A stretch of DNA of 64,000 nt from Hypholoma sublateritium FD-334 SS-4 (taxonomy: Eukaryota; Basidiomycota; Agaricomycetes; Agaricales; Strophariaceae): positions 40,575-104,574 of the forward strand of contig KN817638.1 in NCBI GenBank assembly GCA_000827495.1. Direction: 5' to 3'. Shown here in pieces: positions 45,240 through 55,673 of the stretch (position 1 is the stretch's first letter; each line of letters begins with the position of its first letter). The position numbers and the translations under genes were made by a program. A model generated the notes under the pieces. That model was not told the DNA's origin. It made no database searches and worked only from the letters and a program-made list of their open reading frames with translations.

Positions 45240-46270
45240 TGACTAATATTTTACATAGTATCACGTGTATTGTAGCGACGCTAAGTTGATCGACTGTTAT
45301 CATCAACGGTTGATCGACTTATCATCAATAGCGGTATCGAAGGGTGCCTACGGGAGACTATGGTGGTCACAAGAACGAGCATTAGGCGAGCTCTGCCTCC
45401 TTTTGGAAATCCGGCGTCGACCGTGGTGAGCAACCGTGCCGCCGTCCTGACAAACGGGCGCTAATCAACTGTGGTAACGGTCCACAGCACACTGGAACTC
45501 GTCGCAAATGTACTCCCTCGGCGCTCGCGTCATCTCCAGTCCGCTGCTCGCCGCGTGTGCCGATGCTCAGTGCTGGGGGGAGCCGCGTGGTCTACGGCCG
45601 ACCCGCTTGGCGCACGGTGCTTCGTGACCTCGACAACCGAAGATCAGCACGGGCTACGCAAGTACGCCTCTGGCAAAACAAATATCGCATGCGGCATGGA
45701 CGTGTTCCTGCAACGCGTACACTGTCCTGCACCCGGAGCTCGTACGCGCCTTTGTGCGCCGCGTGCTAGGCGCCGACGCGGTCTCGCCTTTGCTCGGACG
45801 CGATCTCGCCTTTGCTCGCAAGCGTTATCGCGCCCTCCCTGCTACACTTCTCGCCAACGACACCCACATAGTGGATACCGGAGGGGATATCAATGTGCGT
45901 CGATGTCTGAACTCGGTGCGCACGCAATTGCATCAGAAGAACGGTACTAATTGTCCATTTCAATACTGCGAAGCATATTTTCCTTGGTGCGTACTGCTTT
46001 AGAACTCAGAGACAAGCTATATTGACACCCTCTTAGCTGTGAAATTGCACCTCCTCCGTGTAGACACAAAAATCTCTCCTCAGTTTGGTATCCGGCCCGG
46101 TCGACTTCGGGGATCATCTCAAAAGTGCTCATAATTCGCCCGTGCGAGTACAAGCCGTCGCAGGTACGCTGCATCTTCTCTCTAAGTTACTTATTTTCAG
46201 TAACTGACATTCGGCCCATGCGATTTCTAGCATATAGTCCCCCGCTCACCATACCTGTTAAGTGCCCCAC
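45240..46270. other. No gene that can be supported
   Basis: The GC-rich part 45450-45900 has several open frames, one with protein-like HPELVRAFVRRVLGADAVSP, but none is recognised. The N-terminal WD40 part of CTF4, expected here if the downstream gene were complete, is not found. Confidence 0.45.
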
Positions 46271-46274
46271 CCTC

Positions 46275-48322
46275 CTGACATTCTTGTCTGGTACTGGGCG
46301 CGAGCGCCGGATCATGGCACTCGGCGCCGATTTTGTCACGATGGTAGCAAGCGCTGAGTGGGTATTCGTTGTCCATCGAGCTGGTTCGACTACCATTGAC
46401 GGTGCGTAGCTTTTGATATCGTTACACATAGGCGGGTTGTTGAATGTTTGCGTTCTTACAGGCTCCCAGAATCTGTCCTACAGTATTATCAACTTTGAGG
46501 ATTTCACTGTGCGTCAGCGAGATGTCCTACCAGTGCCGAAGGGCCACACCCTGAAATGGATCGGCCTCACAGACTTAGGCGTAAGGGAATTATTTACGAA
46601 CAAACCTGATTTTTTTATTGACAACACGTCAGGCTCCTGCGATGTACGATACCACGGGGTGTGTGCATGTCCTCACGAAATACCGTATCCCGCACCATGC
46701 ATCATGGGCTCGCGTAATGGACACCAACCTCCTTGAACGAAGGCAAGGTAAAGACGAGTCGTACTGGCCGATTGGTATTACAGAGAGCACCTTCATGTGC
46801 GTTATTTTGAAGGTACGATGACATTTCTGCTATCATTTTTTCAGCTTCAACTTTAATATCAAAATCGCTCATAGGGGAGGCAAGAACACCAAGGATTCCC
46901 GAGACCTCTGATGCAGGAGCTGCCCATGAAGATACCCTTCCCGCAAGAGACTGCCGAAAATGAATTGTACGCGTACACAAATTATTTCCTCATTAGATGC
47001 ACTTGACCGACAACGAGCAACAGCGTCGAGCGTGAACTGCTTCTGGTTCAAACAATGATCGACTGCCTGGACGAGGAACTCACTACCGACGATATTGTCG
47101 CGCACGAAAAGGCCCTCGACAAAGAGATGATCAAAATCATCCTGGCCGCGTGCAAGGAGAACAACGTCCCGCGCACTATCGAGGTCACGAAGCTCCTGCA
47201 CAACACCGCCGGTTTCGACAGCGCGATGAAGATCGCTGATTTCTACCACCTCGTCGGCCTGCGGAAGAAGATCGGCCGGATGAAGGCCGACCGCGAGGAC
47301 GCCGAGGACCGCTTCCTCGTCGCGCGCAACAAGCGCCGGCGCCGGATGAAGCCCGACGCCTCTGCGCCAGGTCGCGGCGGCAGCGGCGGCGTCCTCGGCG
47401 CGCTTCGACCCCCTCGGCAACACGCGCCCGCCGCCTGTGATCCCAGGCCCCAGGGGTGGCACACGTGACGAGGCCGATCATAGAGAACACGCGGTACACC
47501 TCGCTCGCGCCGTCGACGCCCGCGCCTGTGGCGCCGGCGCGCTCAAGCTCGACGTGGGGCGACTCCTCTGTGCTGGGCGACTCGCCCCCACCGCCGTCGG
47601 TGGAGGCGAAGCGGAAGCGCGTGGAGGTGGACGCACAAGAGTCGTCGTTCCCGAGCTCTGACTTTACGGCGATGCCCCCGCCGCCCAAGCAAAGCCGTGC
47701 AGCACCTGCATCGTCGCCGCGCCGCGCCGTTTCTGACCAACTGCATTTTCTGTTGCTAGAGACCAGCCCTTTTGCGCGCAAGCCACCAGGCGAGGCGAGC
47801 AAGAAACCGTTCGCACTGAAGGCGACAGAGTCCAATCGCACGATCCACAAAAGCGACAGCTTCTTCGACAAGGTCGAGGTGGCCGAGGCTGATTCTGCAT
47901 CGTCGCGGTAACGTGCGTATTTTTCTTTGCTCTTGAATCCTACATTGGCTCAGCTCATTGCCAACACAGGGCCCGCCGCGGCGAAAGCGAAGGACAAGAA
48001 ACCGGTCGGCGGCGGCGCCAAGCAGACAACGCTGTTCGGCATGCTGCCCAAGGCCGAGGAACCAGCGCCAGCAAAAGCGAAAAAGGCCGCTGCCGCTGCC
48101 GAGCCTGAGCCTGCGCCCGAGCCCAAGTCGCTTCCGTCCGAGTTCGAGACGCAGACAGACGATATCATGATGAGCGACGCGGGCATATCGCTCGAGACAC
48201 AGGAGACGCAAGAGACACAGGAGACCCAGGAGGACACCCAGCCCGAGGTGATCGTGTCAGCGCGGGCATATTTGCCGGAGTGGGAAGAGATGCAGATGGA
48301 CGAGGATGTAGTAGAGGCATGA
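46275..48322 (+). pseudogene. 3' half of CTF4/WDHD1/Mcl1, 5'-truncated
   Basis: Begins abruptly at [20 protein letters not shown], mid-way in the Mcl1 beta-propeller. Exons at about 46275-46401, 46462-46580, 46633-46812, 46875-46966 and from 47024 join in phase and give [66 protein letters not shown]-like [17 protein letters not shown] and the helical C-terminal domain (DCLDEELTTDDIVAHEKALD, LHNTAGFDSAMKIADFYH). The disordered tail continues with TIHKSDSFFDKVEVAE, KQTTLFGMLPK and an ETQ-repeat. Frame breaks occur near 47365, 47452 and 47910. CTF4 links CMG helicase to polymerase alpha at the replication fork. The WD40 N-terminus is missing, so this is a fragment; a full copy probably exists elsewhere. 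Confidence 0.85.
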
Positions 48323-48392
48323 GCCAGCTCACAGCCAGCTTCACGATCCGACATGAGAGAAGGCACAAGGGGTACTTTCGCGTGTATTTTAC

Positions 48393-48921
48393 CTATCGGA
48401 AGGGCCGTTGTTATTTATACTTACCAGGAATGCACATGCAGTATTCGATGATAATTTATATTCCTGTGTTACACATGCATGATGTACCCAAGAACAGCGC
48501 GAACGCTCACTGAAGCTGTCCATCGTAAGGTCCTGTAGGGGCCGTCAATATGTACGCACGCTAGACAAACAAGGTGCCACGCGCGCCGACGTACCATAGG
48601 TCTGAACGGCCACTTCTTGAATGTGTTCACATGGATTTGCCACTCGCGCATCTCCAGCGTCCTCGGCGACCTGCTCATGTCGACGCGCTGCTCCGCAGGT
48701 AAGCTGGGATCAGTCATCTTCGGGATCAGATTCCGCCTGCCAGAGCCCAGGGTCCTACGAAGTATGCAGGATAGATCAGGGTGGAATCCTACAGGGGACA
48801 ATCCGCATCGGACGCACAGCATGGACTCAGACAGCGGTGTCGCGCGGAGGACGAATAACTTGCGCAAGCAGTAATCCCAGAGGTCAAGCTCGCCTGGGGG
48901 AATCATCTGCCAGATGCGCAA
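48393..48921 (-). pseudogene. 3' end of mitochondrial transcription factor B / rRNA adenine dimethyltransferase
   Basis: The minus strand reads GELDLWDYCLRKLFVLRATP, then a 61-bp intron (GTGCGT...TTCGTAG), LIPKMTDPSLPAEQRVDMSR, RTLEMREWQIHVNTFKKWPF, and after another intron (GTACGT...CTACAG) DLTMDSFSER. This is the C-terminal helical domain of the mtTFB/KsgA family, which acts in mitochondrial transcription or small-subunit rRNA dimethylation. The methyltransferase domain with its SAM-binding motifs is missing: upstream of a possible acceptor at about 48912 there is only repeat sequence. It converges on the CTF4 fragment, with 70 bp between their stops. Confidence 0.62.
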
Positions 48922-49002
48922 TAGTTATGTTATCAGTACTAGCAGCGGGCGACAAGCAGCAGACGCGCGCGTGGTAGTACCATAGTATTGCATTACCTAC
49001 TC

Positions 49003-49042
49003 TAACTACAGCAAAAAAGTGGTGCATCAACTGCTGTAGTTA
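49003..49042. repeat. Hairpin element, copy 1
   Basis: Inverted words TAACTACAGC (49003-49012) and GCTGTAGTTA (49033-49042) bracket a loop with GTGGTGCATCAA. The same words occur at 54585-54632, so this is a small family. Confidence 0.65.
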
Positions 49043-49183
49043 CGCAGGCCACACTGGCAGCAGTCACGCAGAATAATGAACCAACGTGATGCAGAAATGT
49101 TCGGGATACGACAATGCCGAATCCCGGTCTTCTTGCGCCTTCCTTCGCTCCGCGTACATGATGCGCCCTCACTTTATAATCTA

Positions 49184-49690
49184 CTAGTGTTTGACCCGTG
49201 CTCCGCACGGGAATTCTCAGATATTCTAAGTTAATATTTTTAAAAAAGAATAAGATGACTCACTGGCAATTTTAAAAGCCATGTCCAATATAATAATCTT
49301 CTTGGAGATTTATTCTATCGTCAATTTCAGCCGTTGTCTGTCAGTTCACAATGGATCGAATTTATTGCCCGAAATCGGAGTTGCTGAGTCGCTCGTCAGC
49401 TCGGCGCTTCGCTCCTCGCCCCTCGCCACTCTTACAAAGAGTGTTTGACCCGTGCTCCGCACGGGAATTCTCAGAAATTCTAAATTAATATTTTTAAAAA
49501 GAATGTGATGACTCAATTTTGAGAGCCATGATCAATATAATAATCTTCTTGGAGATTTATTGAGATTTATTCTATCGTCAATTCGCCGTTCGGCCGTTGT
49601 CTGCTCAAATTTTTTTCCAGAAGTTGGGGTTGCTGAGTCGCTTGTCAGCTCGGTGCTTCGTTCCTCGCCCCTCGCCACTCTTACAAAGTG
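49184..49690 (-). mobile_element. Helitron-like non-autonomous element, tandem pair
   Basis: A unit of about 254 bp occurs twice in direct tandem (49187-49440 and 49441-49690). Read on the minus strand, each unit ends with a perfect hairpin CCCGTGC-GGA-GCACGGG, 11 bases before the end, and the outer unit terminates ACACTAG followed by T. A hairpin close to a CTRR terminus (here CTAG) inserted before T is the Helitron 3' hallmark. At the junction the next unit starts TCTTTGTAAGAGTGG, compatible with the 5' TC. No Rep/helicase gene is present. Confidence 0.62.
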
Positions 49691-50149
49691 TAAATGGACC
49701 CTAAGTTCAAAACTGTCATGGTAGAGACAAATTTTGAATGCATTGCTGTCGTTGTCAATTTCGTCACCCCATGAGTTCTCAATCTTGTACCGCAAAGGCT
49801 TGCCCGTGGGGTCGAGGTGCACGGCGGAAACAGTCATTGCGTGCGTCATCGCCGACTCACATATCTGGAGGCAGTCTACCTTGCTCAATCTTTAATGTTG
49901 AATGCATTTCAAATGCATTTTGATGTCGAAAATAGTAGAGCAGGCATCATGATGCAGAAAAGGGCCAAATCATCCAACCGTACAGTCTACAGTTATTATT
50001 ACTTCATACACATGTGCACAGTGTATGGTATATGAGCGCAAAAATAGGAAAGGCTTAATTATTGAAATGAAGCAGACCAAGCTGGAGCCTGAGGATTTAC
50101 GGCAGTGATTGAAGTAGCAAAGCAGAGACAAATTCCAAAGCAGTTGTAA

Positions 50150-50400
50150 ATTGTAATAGCGTGCAACGCCGTGCATGGCAGAAGTATACAGTGCACTTCA
50201 GGGAGCTACTTAATCGCATCTGCGACCGCCTGACACTGCCGTAGTGAAAAGGGTACCCTTACTAAATGCTCGACAATGTGACTTTGTAATAGCGCGCATG
50301 GCAGAGGTGCACAGTGCACTTCAGGAAGCCACTAATCAAATCTGTGACCGCCTGCTAACACGGCCGTAGCAAAAAAGGTACCCTTAACTGCCCGAAAATG
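50150..50400. repeat. Tandem duplication, unit about 123 bp
   Basis: Blocks with GCATGGCAGA, CAGTGCACTTCAGG, CTGCGACCGCCTG/CTGTGACCGCCTG, CCGTAG and GGTACCCTTA occur at about 50150-50275 and 50276-50400. Copies are diverged by substitutions and short indels. Confidence 0.8.
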
Positions 50401-53270
50401 TAACTCCCATGAGGTTGAACGCCTGGAGACGCGCCTCAATCCAGCCAATGTTGACCTTGAGTCAGAGCAACACAGAATCTACGTGAGCGACACTACTTGA
50501 TTTGAGAGATCACGGCGCCGCGCGAGCTGATCTCAAAGCCCATCCATCACGCGTCGTGCTGCCGAAGTGTACTTTTAGTGAGAGAAAGGGAACCAACCAA
50601 TGAGAATTCAGAGCAAAGGGAATTGACCAATGAGAGCACGACTCCCAGGCTGGAAAGGCCATTTTTCAGGCGGAATCAAAATCCACTGTCGTTTTAGTAG
50701 TAGGATTTTTGAATACCAGCTGGGCGGCCCGGTTCAAAAGGAACTATAAATATCACATTGGCTCAGGGCGCCTTGCTGCCAGGCCGCATCCGCACCCCGC
50801 TCCACCGCCGACCAGCAGTCCCCACACATGCGTGCACCGTTGCGTCTTGCAAAAATCCACCTAAAAATGCTGCCACTTCAAGCGCAATCTACTTACATTC
50901 CTGCATGCCTCCGGCCCAACTAGTGTTCTCGACAAATTTATGTGCACCCCCACCTCCACATGCGGCCCACATTCACCCATGCCTTACATAGCGATTGTCG
51001 CGGAAACGCATAGATTCTGATAGAATAAATCTTTTGAACACCGTCAAAACACCGTACCATTGAACTCGGTAACCGCGGGCTACTTCAGGTTTGGGTCACG
51101 TGTTTGTGTCGAACACCTCTTCGAGTCTTCGACCTTCTCCCTCTGCACTCGCAGCCTCTCCACCTTTTGGTATCTTCCCTACGCTACACTCCTTAATTGA
51201 GGCCAACCCCACGCTTACTTAAAGATCACTGTTGGACGCTGTTTTCCCCTTGTTGCTCAATATGCCGATGTCAATCATGACGCGCCTGTTCACCTGCCAG
51301 GGCCCGGGTACATTTTGCCAGTGCGTGCGCTTAGAATCTGCGATGTACAGTTGAAAAAGCAGGCTGGGGACTGCAGCTTCTCGCAATAGGGTTAAGTAGG
51401 TACATGAATTCAAGCACACATACAAGTTACGCTTTGATTTTCAAAACTACATTCTCCGCAGCTGCCCACATCCTCTCGCCGCTTATGTGTCGCCGTCTCG
51501 CCGATGCCCAAGTACGGAGCAGCGTTCTGGACTGGAACCACGTAGAGCAGCTCTCTAGGCCCGCCGCAATCCCACGCATCTGTGCTCGCTCGACCGCTCG
51601 AAGCCGCTACCGCAAGCTTTTTGCGTTGCAAGACCTGTCGTCGGTCGATGGTTTGCACAAATTGTTCAACCGTCGCCTGTTGCAAGCTGCCCCCCCCCTC
51701 CCCCCGGATGTGGAGCGTATGCGGACCCTGCATCCCTTCATATCAGGCGCTCTGCGGATCCGTTCTACTCGAAGTCTGTACACGTTTTGCATTTTAACAA
51801 GCACGCACCCTCAGCATCCAAGCACGTTCGACCTTGGCGCCCCAGGCCATACCCACACACTCTGAATGGTACCATATTTACCTCCGCTTCCACCTTCCTT
51901 AGCACTTTACAATTACGCCGGGCGTCCCGACTTCTAAACCCACAACTCACGCTTCACATCCACATGTACCCCACGTCGATGCGCGCTCTGTAATCGCACC
52001 TGGCTCCCGCCCGCTCCATCTGCATCTCTGACCTTTGTATCCCCTCTCCCAGGTGCTCGACTTTACGCCCGAGGTCCGCGTGCATTTTTTGTCATGCACT
52101 GCAACTATCACCTTTATTTTAATGCACGATACATTTCCATGCGATTTCCATCCAGACCGTGCCACTGAGCTCATCTATGTGTACAGCGTGCTCTGTGTAC
52201 ATGCATCGTGTTCGACCCCTCCACGCCCCCCCATCGGCCATGCCGCCGCGCTTCAAGCCGCTCGATCCTGCACTGTCAGACATGGACATGGACATGCTAG
52301 GTGGCTATTCACCGTAGTATTGGCGGTGTCCGTGTATTGCAGTCTGGTTGATTTGCTCAAATGTATATATTTATATGGCCTGTCTCTCTTGACTTGAAAT
52401 ATATACGTCCAAAGTGTTCTTGCTGTATCACTCAACCTTTGTTACACTTGTTATCGCAGCAATATCTAAATCACAGAACAAAGACAAACTACGGAGAATT
52501 CCAAGAATTCTAAGAGAATTCTGGAAGATGTTTTGGCAATGAATGAAAGAATGAATGTTATTACAAGGAGATCTACCTATATTTCATAGACTTTGACTTT
52601 TTCTGATATATGTACGGGGACCGCTGCCCAAAGAGGTCAAGTCCATCTTGAGATCCCGTTGAAATTTGAAGTAGCATAGGTTTGGAGCAGCCAATTTCCG
52701 GTAATTTTACTTTCAGCTTTGGATGACGCTCAAACACCACGCAATATTGATTCGATCCATCTAATATATTTAAATCCAGACTTTTATGGCGACAGGTAAA
52801 GACCTGTGTCCGCTAGAATAAATTTCTGTGTTTTGAGCGGCATTTTCAACAGCTTTCTTTGTATACACAATCTGATTGGTTGATGAGATTGTGAGTTTGT
52901 CGTTTGACCTACTGACGCACTCTTTTCACTTCAATTTCTGGTCTAAACCAAAGATAGTAGTTTCGGTATTCAGTATCCCAGAATGTAGGCTGCAGAGAAT
53001 TTTTCACCGACCTGTGTAGCACATACATTGTTTTTTTCAGCGCATATATATTCAGCTTCTGATTGGCCGGTGTATTTTTAGAACCCTTCTCATGCTGTGC
53101 AGAGAGGCCTGGTCTATTTATTATCATAGTATGTACCATGTATATATACAAAGTTCCTATTGGTTGTACTACGTGCGGCATCGCAACTCCCCGACAGTGG
53201 GCATGATCAGTACACGGAAATTCCGGATGACTGTAGTGGGATAAAATAAAATATGATTGTAATTATGTGT
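50401..53270. other. Gene-poor stretch
   Basis: Two CCAATGAGA boxes lie at 50596-50630. Frames in 50750-52400 on either strand are Cys/Pro-rich and unconvincing. 52400-53270 is AT-rich and empty. Confidence 0.4.
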
Positions 53271-55100
53271 CTTATTTACATTTTCAATCGATATGGCAAT
53301 GCCGAGATAGGCTCAAGGGGCACGGAATGAGCCCTTCGGCCGTTGGTGATTGGTGAGGCACGATGGCAGGGTGTGCGGTACTCCCGAAAGGTCGTGGCGG
53401 CAGCAAGGACAGGAACGCGCCAAATAAATTCCCTCGTTGTTGGTGATCGATTTGAGACGACGGTGAGGGCTGGCGGAGTCGAGGGGGAAGTGGCTGTTGG
53501 TGGCAGGGCGTGTAGAGTCACGCCCCAGCTTGATATGTAAAGGGGAGTGTGGAGGAGTCATCAGCGGCAAGTTGACCAGTGAATAACAGGTTGTGGGGGC
53601 GTGATTTCGGCATTGAGAGGGACAATCGGGTAGTATTCTTCATCTTCTGGGCCTCGTCGTGACTCGTCTGCGGTCGGTTGCGGATCGCAGCTCATGAACC
53701 CCAAGTGAACCAGGACATCGCGGATGGTGTGGGGCCGCGCTGCAGCCGGGGCACGGTGGTGGCGTTGAGAGTGGTGATCGGTAGTCAATAGGGAGGTTCC
53801 CCCCATGACTGTCGATCGTTGATAGCGGACGACAGAGCGGACCAGTAGGCTGCAGGGTCGATAGGTCCGGCGGACGATGGGGGGAAAATGGCGATGTCGA
53901 GAGGGATGAGGGGATATTACATTCTACATCCTTTTGTGTTGATGTTCGCTTGCCGTCGGTGGAGCGCCATGGGTCCGAGCGCAGCTCGACCGCGACGGCG
54001 GCGACGCGCGTAGTTTTGAGAGAAGCGCCGCGCGGATGCGGAATGGGGCATACATTACGACACATGGTCGGACCGCATAGCGCGCAAGCTGCCTTGCAGG
54101 GTGGGTTGGTGGGTAGGGTTGTGGGTGCATGTCACTCGGAAAAAGGAGACCCGTGCAATTCTGCGGAGTGCCCACCGGAAGCGGCGCGGGCAAGGGAGTG
54201 ACCGCCGATGGCCGGAGCGGTGTAGGGGTTGCGCTGGCAGCGTGAGAGATGAAGTATGCAGAAGTGGTGGCGATTTCCACTTGCAGTAGGGAGCGCGCTG
54301 AACGGCTGCGGCGAGCGCAAGCGGCGGGATGCAGGGATGGAGCGCGCCGGCGCGAGACCCGGTTGATGTCGTGCTTATATATTTATAGATATTCCTGAGC
54401 CAAGCAGAAATAGAACAGCTCACAAGCAGCGCAGTGATGGCGGAGTGACGGTGCAGCGACTCGGGGGGGGCACATCCAGGGAAGGCTCTGCTTCTCGGGA
54501 TAAATAAGCCTCTGTAAAGAAACGTGCATCAGTTGTGCAATAATGATGCATCATGGCAATGCCTGTAGGCCCTCACGACAGCCAACTGTAACTACAGCAG
54601 ATATTGCATCAAAAACGAGCTGTAGTTACAGTAAATGATGCATTAGATTGGCATATAAGGCTGCGCGCCCCTAGAGTATAAACGATGAATAATTAAAAAA
54701 AAAAAAAAAAATGCTGCGCGCGGCGCTACGCACCTGCTCGGCCGGCCTTAGGCAAATAGTGCACGCGGTCATCGTGACCGTATGTAATGTGGGTAAGATA
54801 GATGCTGCCTGAACCACATATTCAAGGCAGAGGGATCATGCGATAGTGTGCTACAAAGAGGCTGCGCCCCTGCGTTTAGTCATTATCTCATTACTCGTTC
54901 TCGTTCGTTCGCCGAGAGGCACTAGCCAGCTTGCTGCCAGCCGCCTCCCGATATGGATTGTACGGCGGCATTTGCCGCCAGACAAGGGATCGCCGTAAAA
55001 TCGTTTGTAGGGGTTCTCGGCCTATATGAGTAAGGAAATAATCGAATAGGCTTTCCTGGCGGACGCGAGAATCCTAGATAGGCCCAACAATACATTTGAT
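53271..55100. other. GC-rich stretch without recognised gene
   Basis: Overlapping frames on both strands at 53280-54420 look compositional. A run of 17-18 A lies at about 54694-54710, perhaps the tail of a retro-inserted sequence. Confidence 0.4.
54585..54632. repeat. Hairpin element, copy 2
   Basis: Perfect 14-bp inverted repeat ACTGTAACTACAGC / GCTGTAGTTACAGT around a 20-base loop. GATGCATCAT and ATGATGCATTA words flank it, extending the inverted layout. Confidence 0.75.
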
Positions 55101-55108
55101 TGCGATTA

Positions 55109-55325
55109 CAGCTAACGGCAAAAACCTAGATACATTCGCAAAACTCTCTGTTTGCTGACAAAAGCCAAACAAAAGCCTTGTTTTGGCAATCACGGCGCGT
55201 GAACGCCCCATGCACCGAGCACCCGAGCCATGCTTCGCAAATCCATTACTATAATGAGACGGCCGTGCAACGTTTGTCAGCAAACGGAGAAAAATGCAAT
55301 GTATCTAGGTTTTTGCCGTTAGCTG
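55109..55325. mobile_element. 217-bp MITE with TA target duplication
   Basis: Terminal inverted repeats of about 54 bp begin CAGCTAACGGCAAAAACCTA on the left and end with its complement on the right, with only a few differences. Both ends are flanked by TA (55107-55108 and 55326-55327). TA duplication and CA-type ends fit a non-autonomous Tc1/mariner-like element. The 109-bp interior has no coding frame. Confidence 0.88.
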
Positions 55326-55329
55326 TAAT

Positions 55330-55673
55330 GCAGAAACGGCGATGATCTATCATCTAAGAACTTCTGCGCAGAAGTCTAGAACACTGCGGAAGGCTACTGG
55401 AATCCACCTTACAAACTTCCTACTTTTTATACCCTCAGATAATCCTGGTCAGAATGGTATATTATTTGGGAATCGAGCGGAAATGCCACCACGATTTCCT
55501 GACATGGTAGCTTAGTATATTACGGTGGCTTAGTACATTACGGTGATTCTGATGATCTAAGATCCTTAAGATCTCCCGCGCTAAAGTACATATTGGAATA
55601 CATCTACTTGACCTTGGAGATACCGCGTACTTCCCAGAAATCCACAATCTAGTCATTTAACGCGCTGCGTAGC
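55330..55673. other. Upstream region of the large 55.7-59.1 kb gene
   Basis: A short direct repeat (GCTTAGTATATTACGGTG / GCTTAGTACATTACGGTG) lies at 55511-55545. No gene. Confidence 0.45.

Noticed and set aside
49184..49690. CRISPR-like direct repeats
   Set aside because: Only two long units, no short regular spacers, and a eukaryotic context.
53280..54420. Overlapping frames on both strands
   Set aside because: Equal openness on both strands and low-complexity translations point to base composition, not genes.
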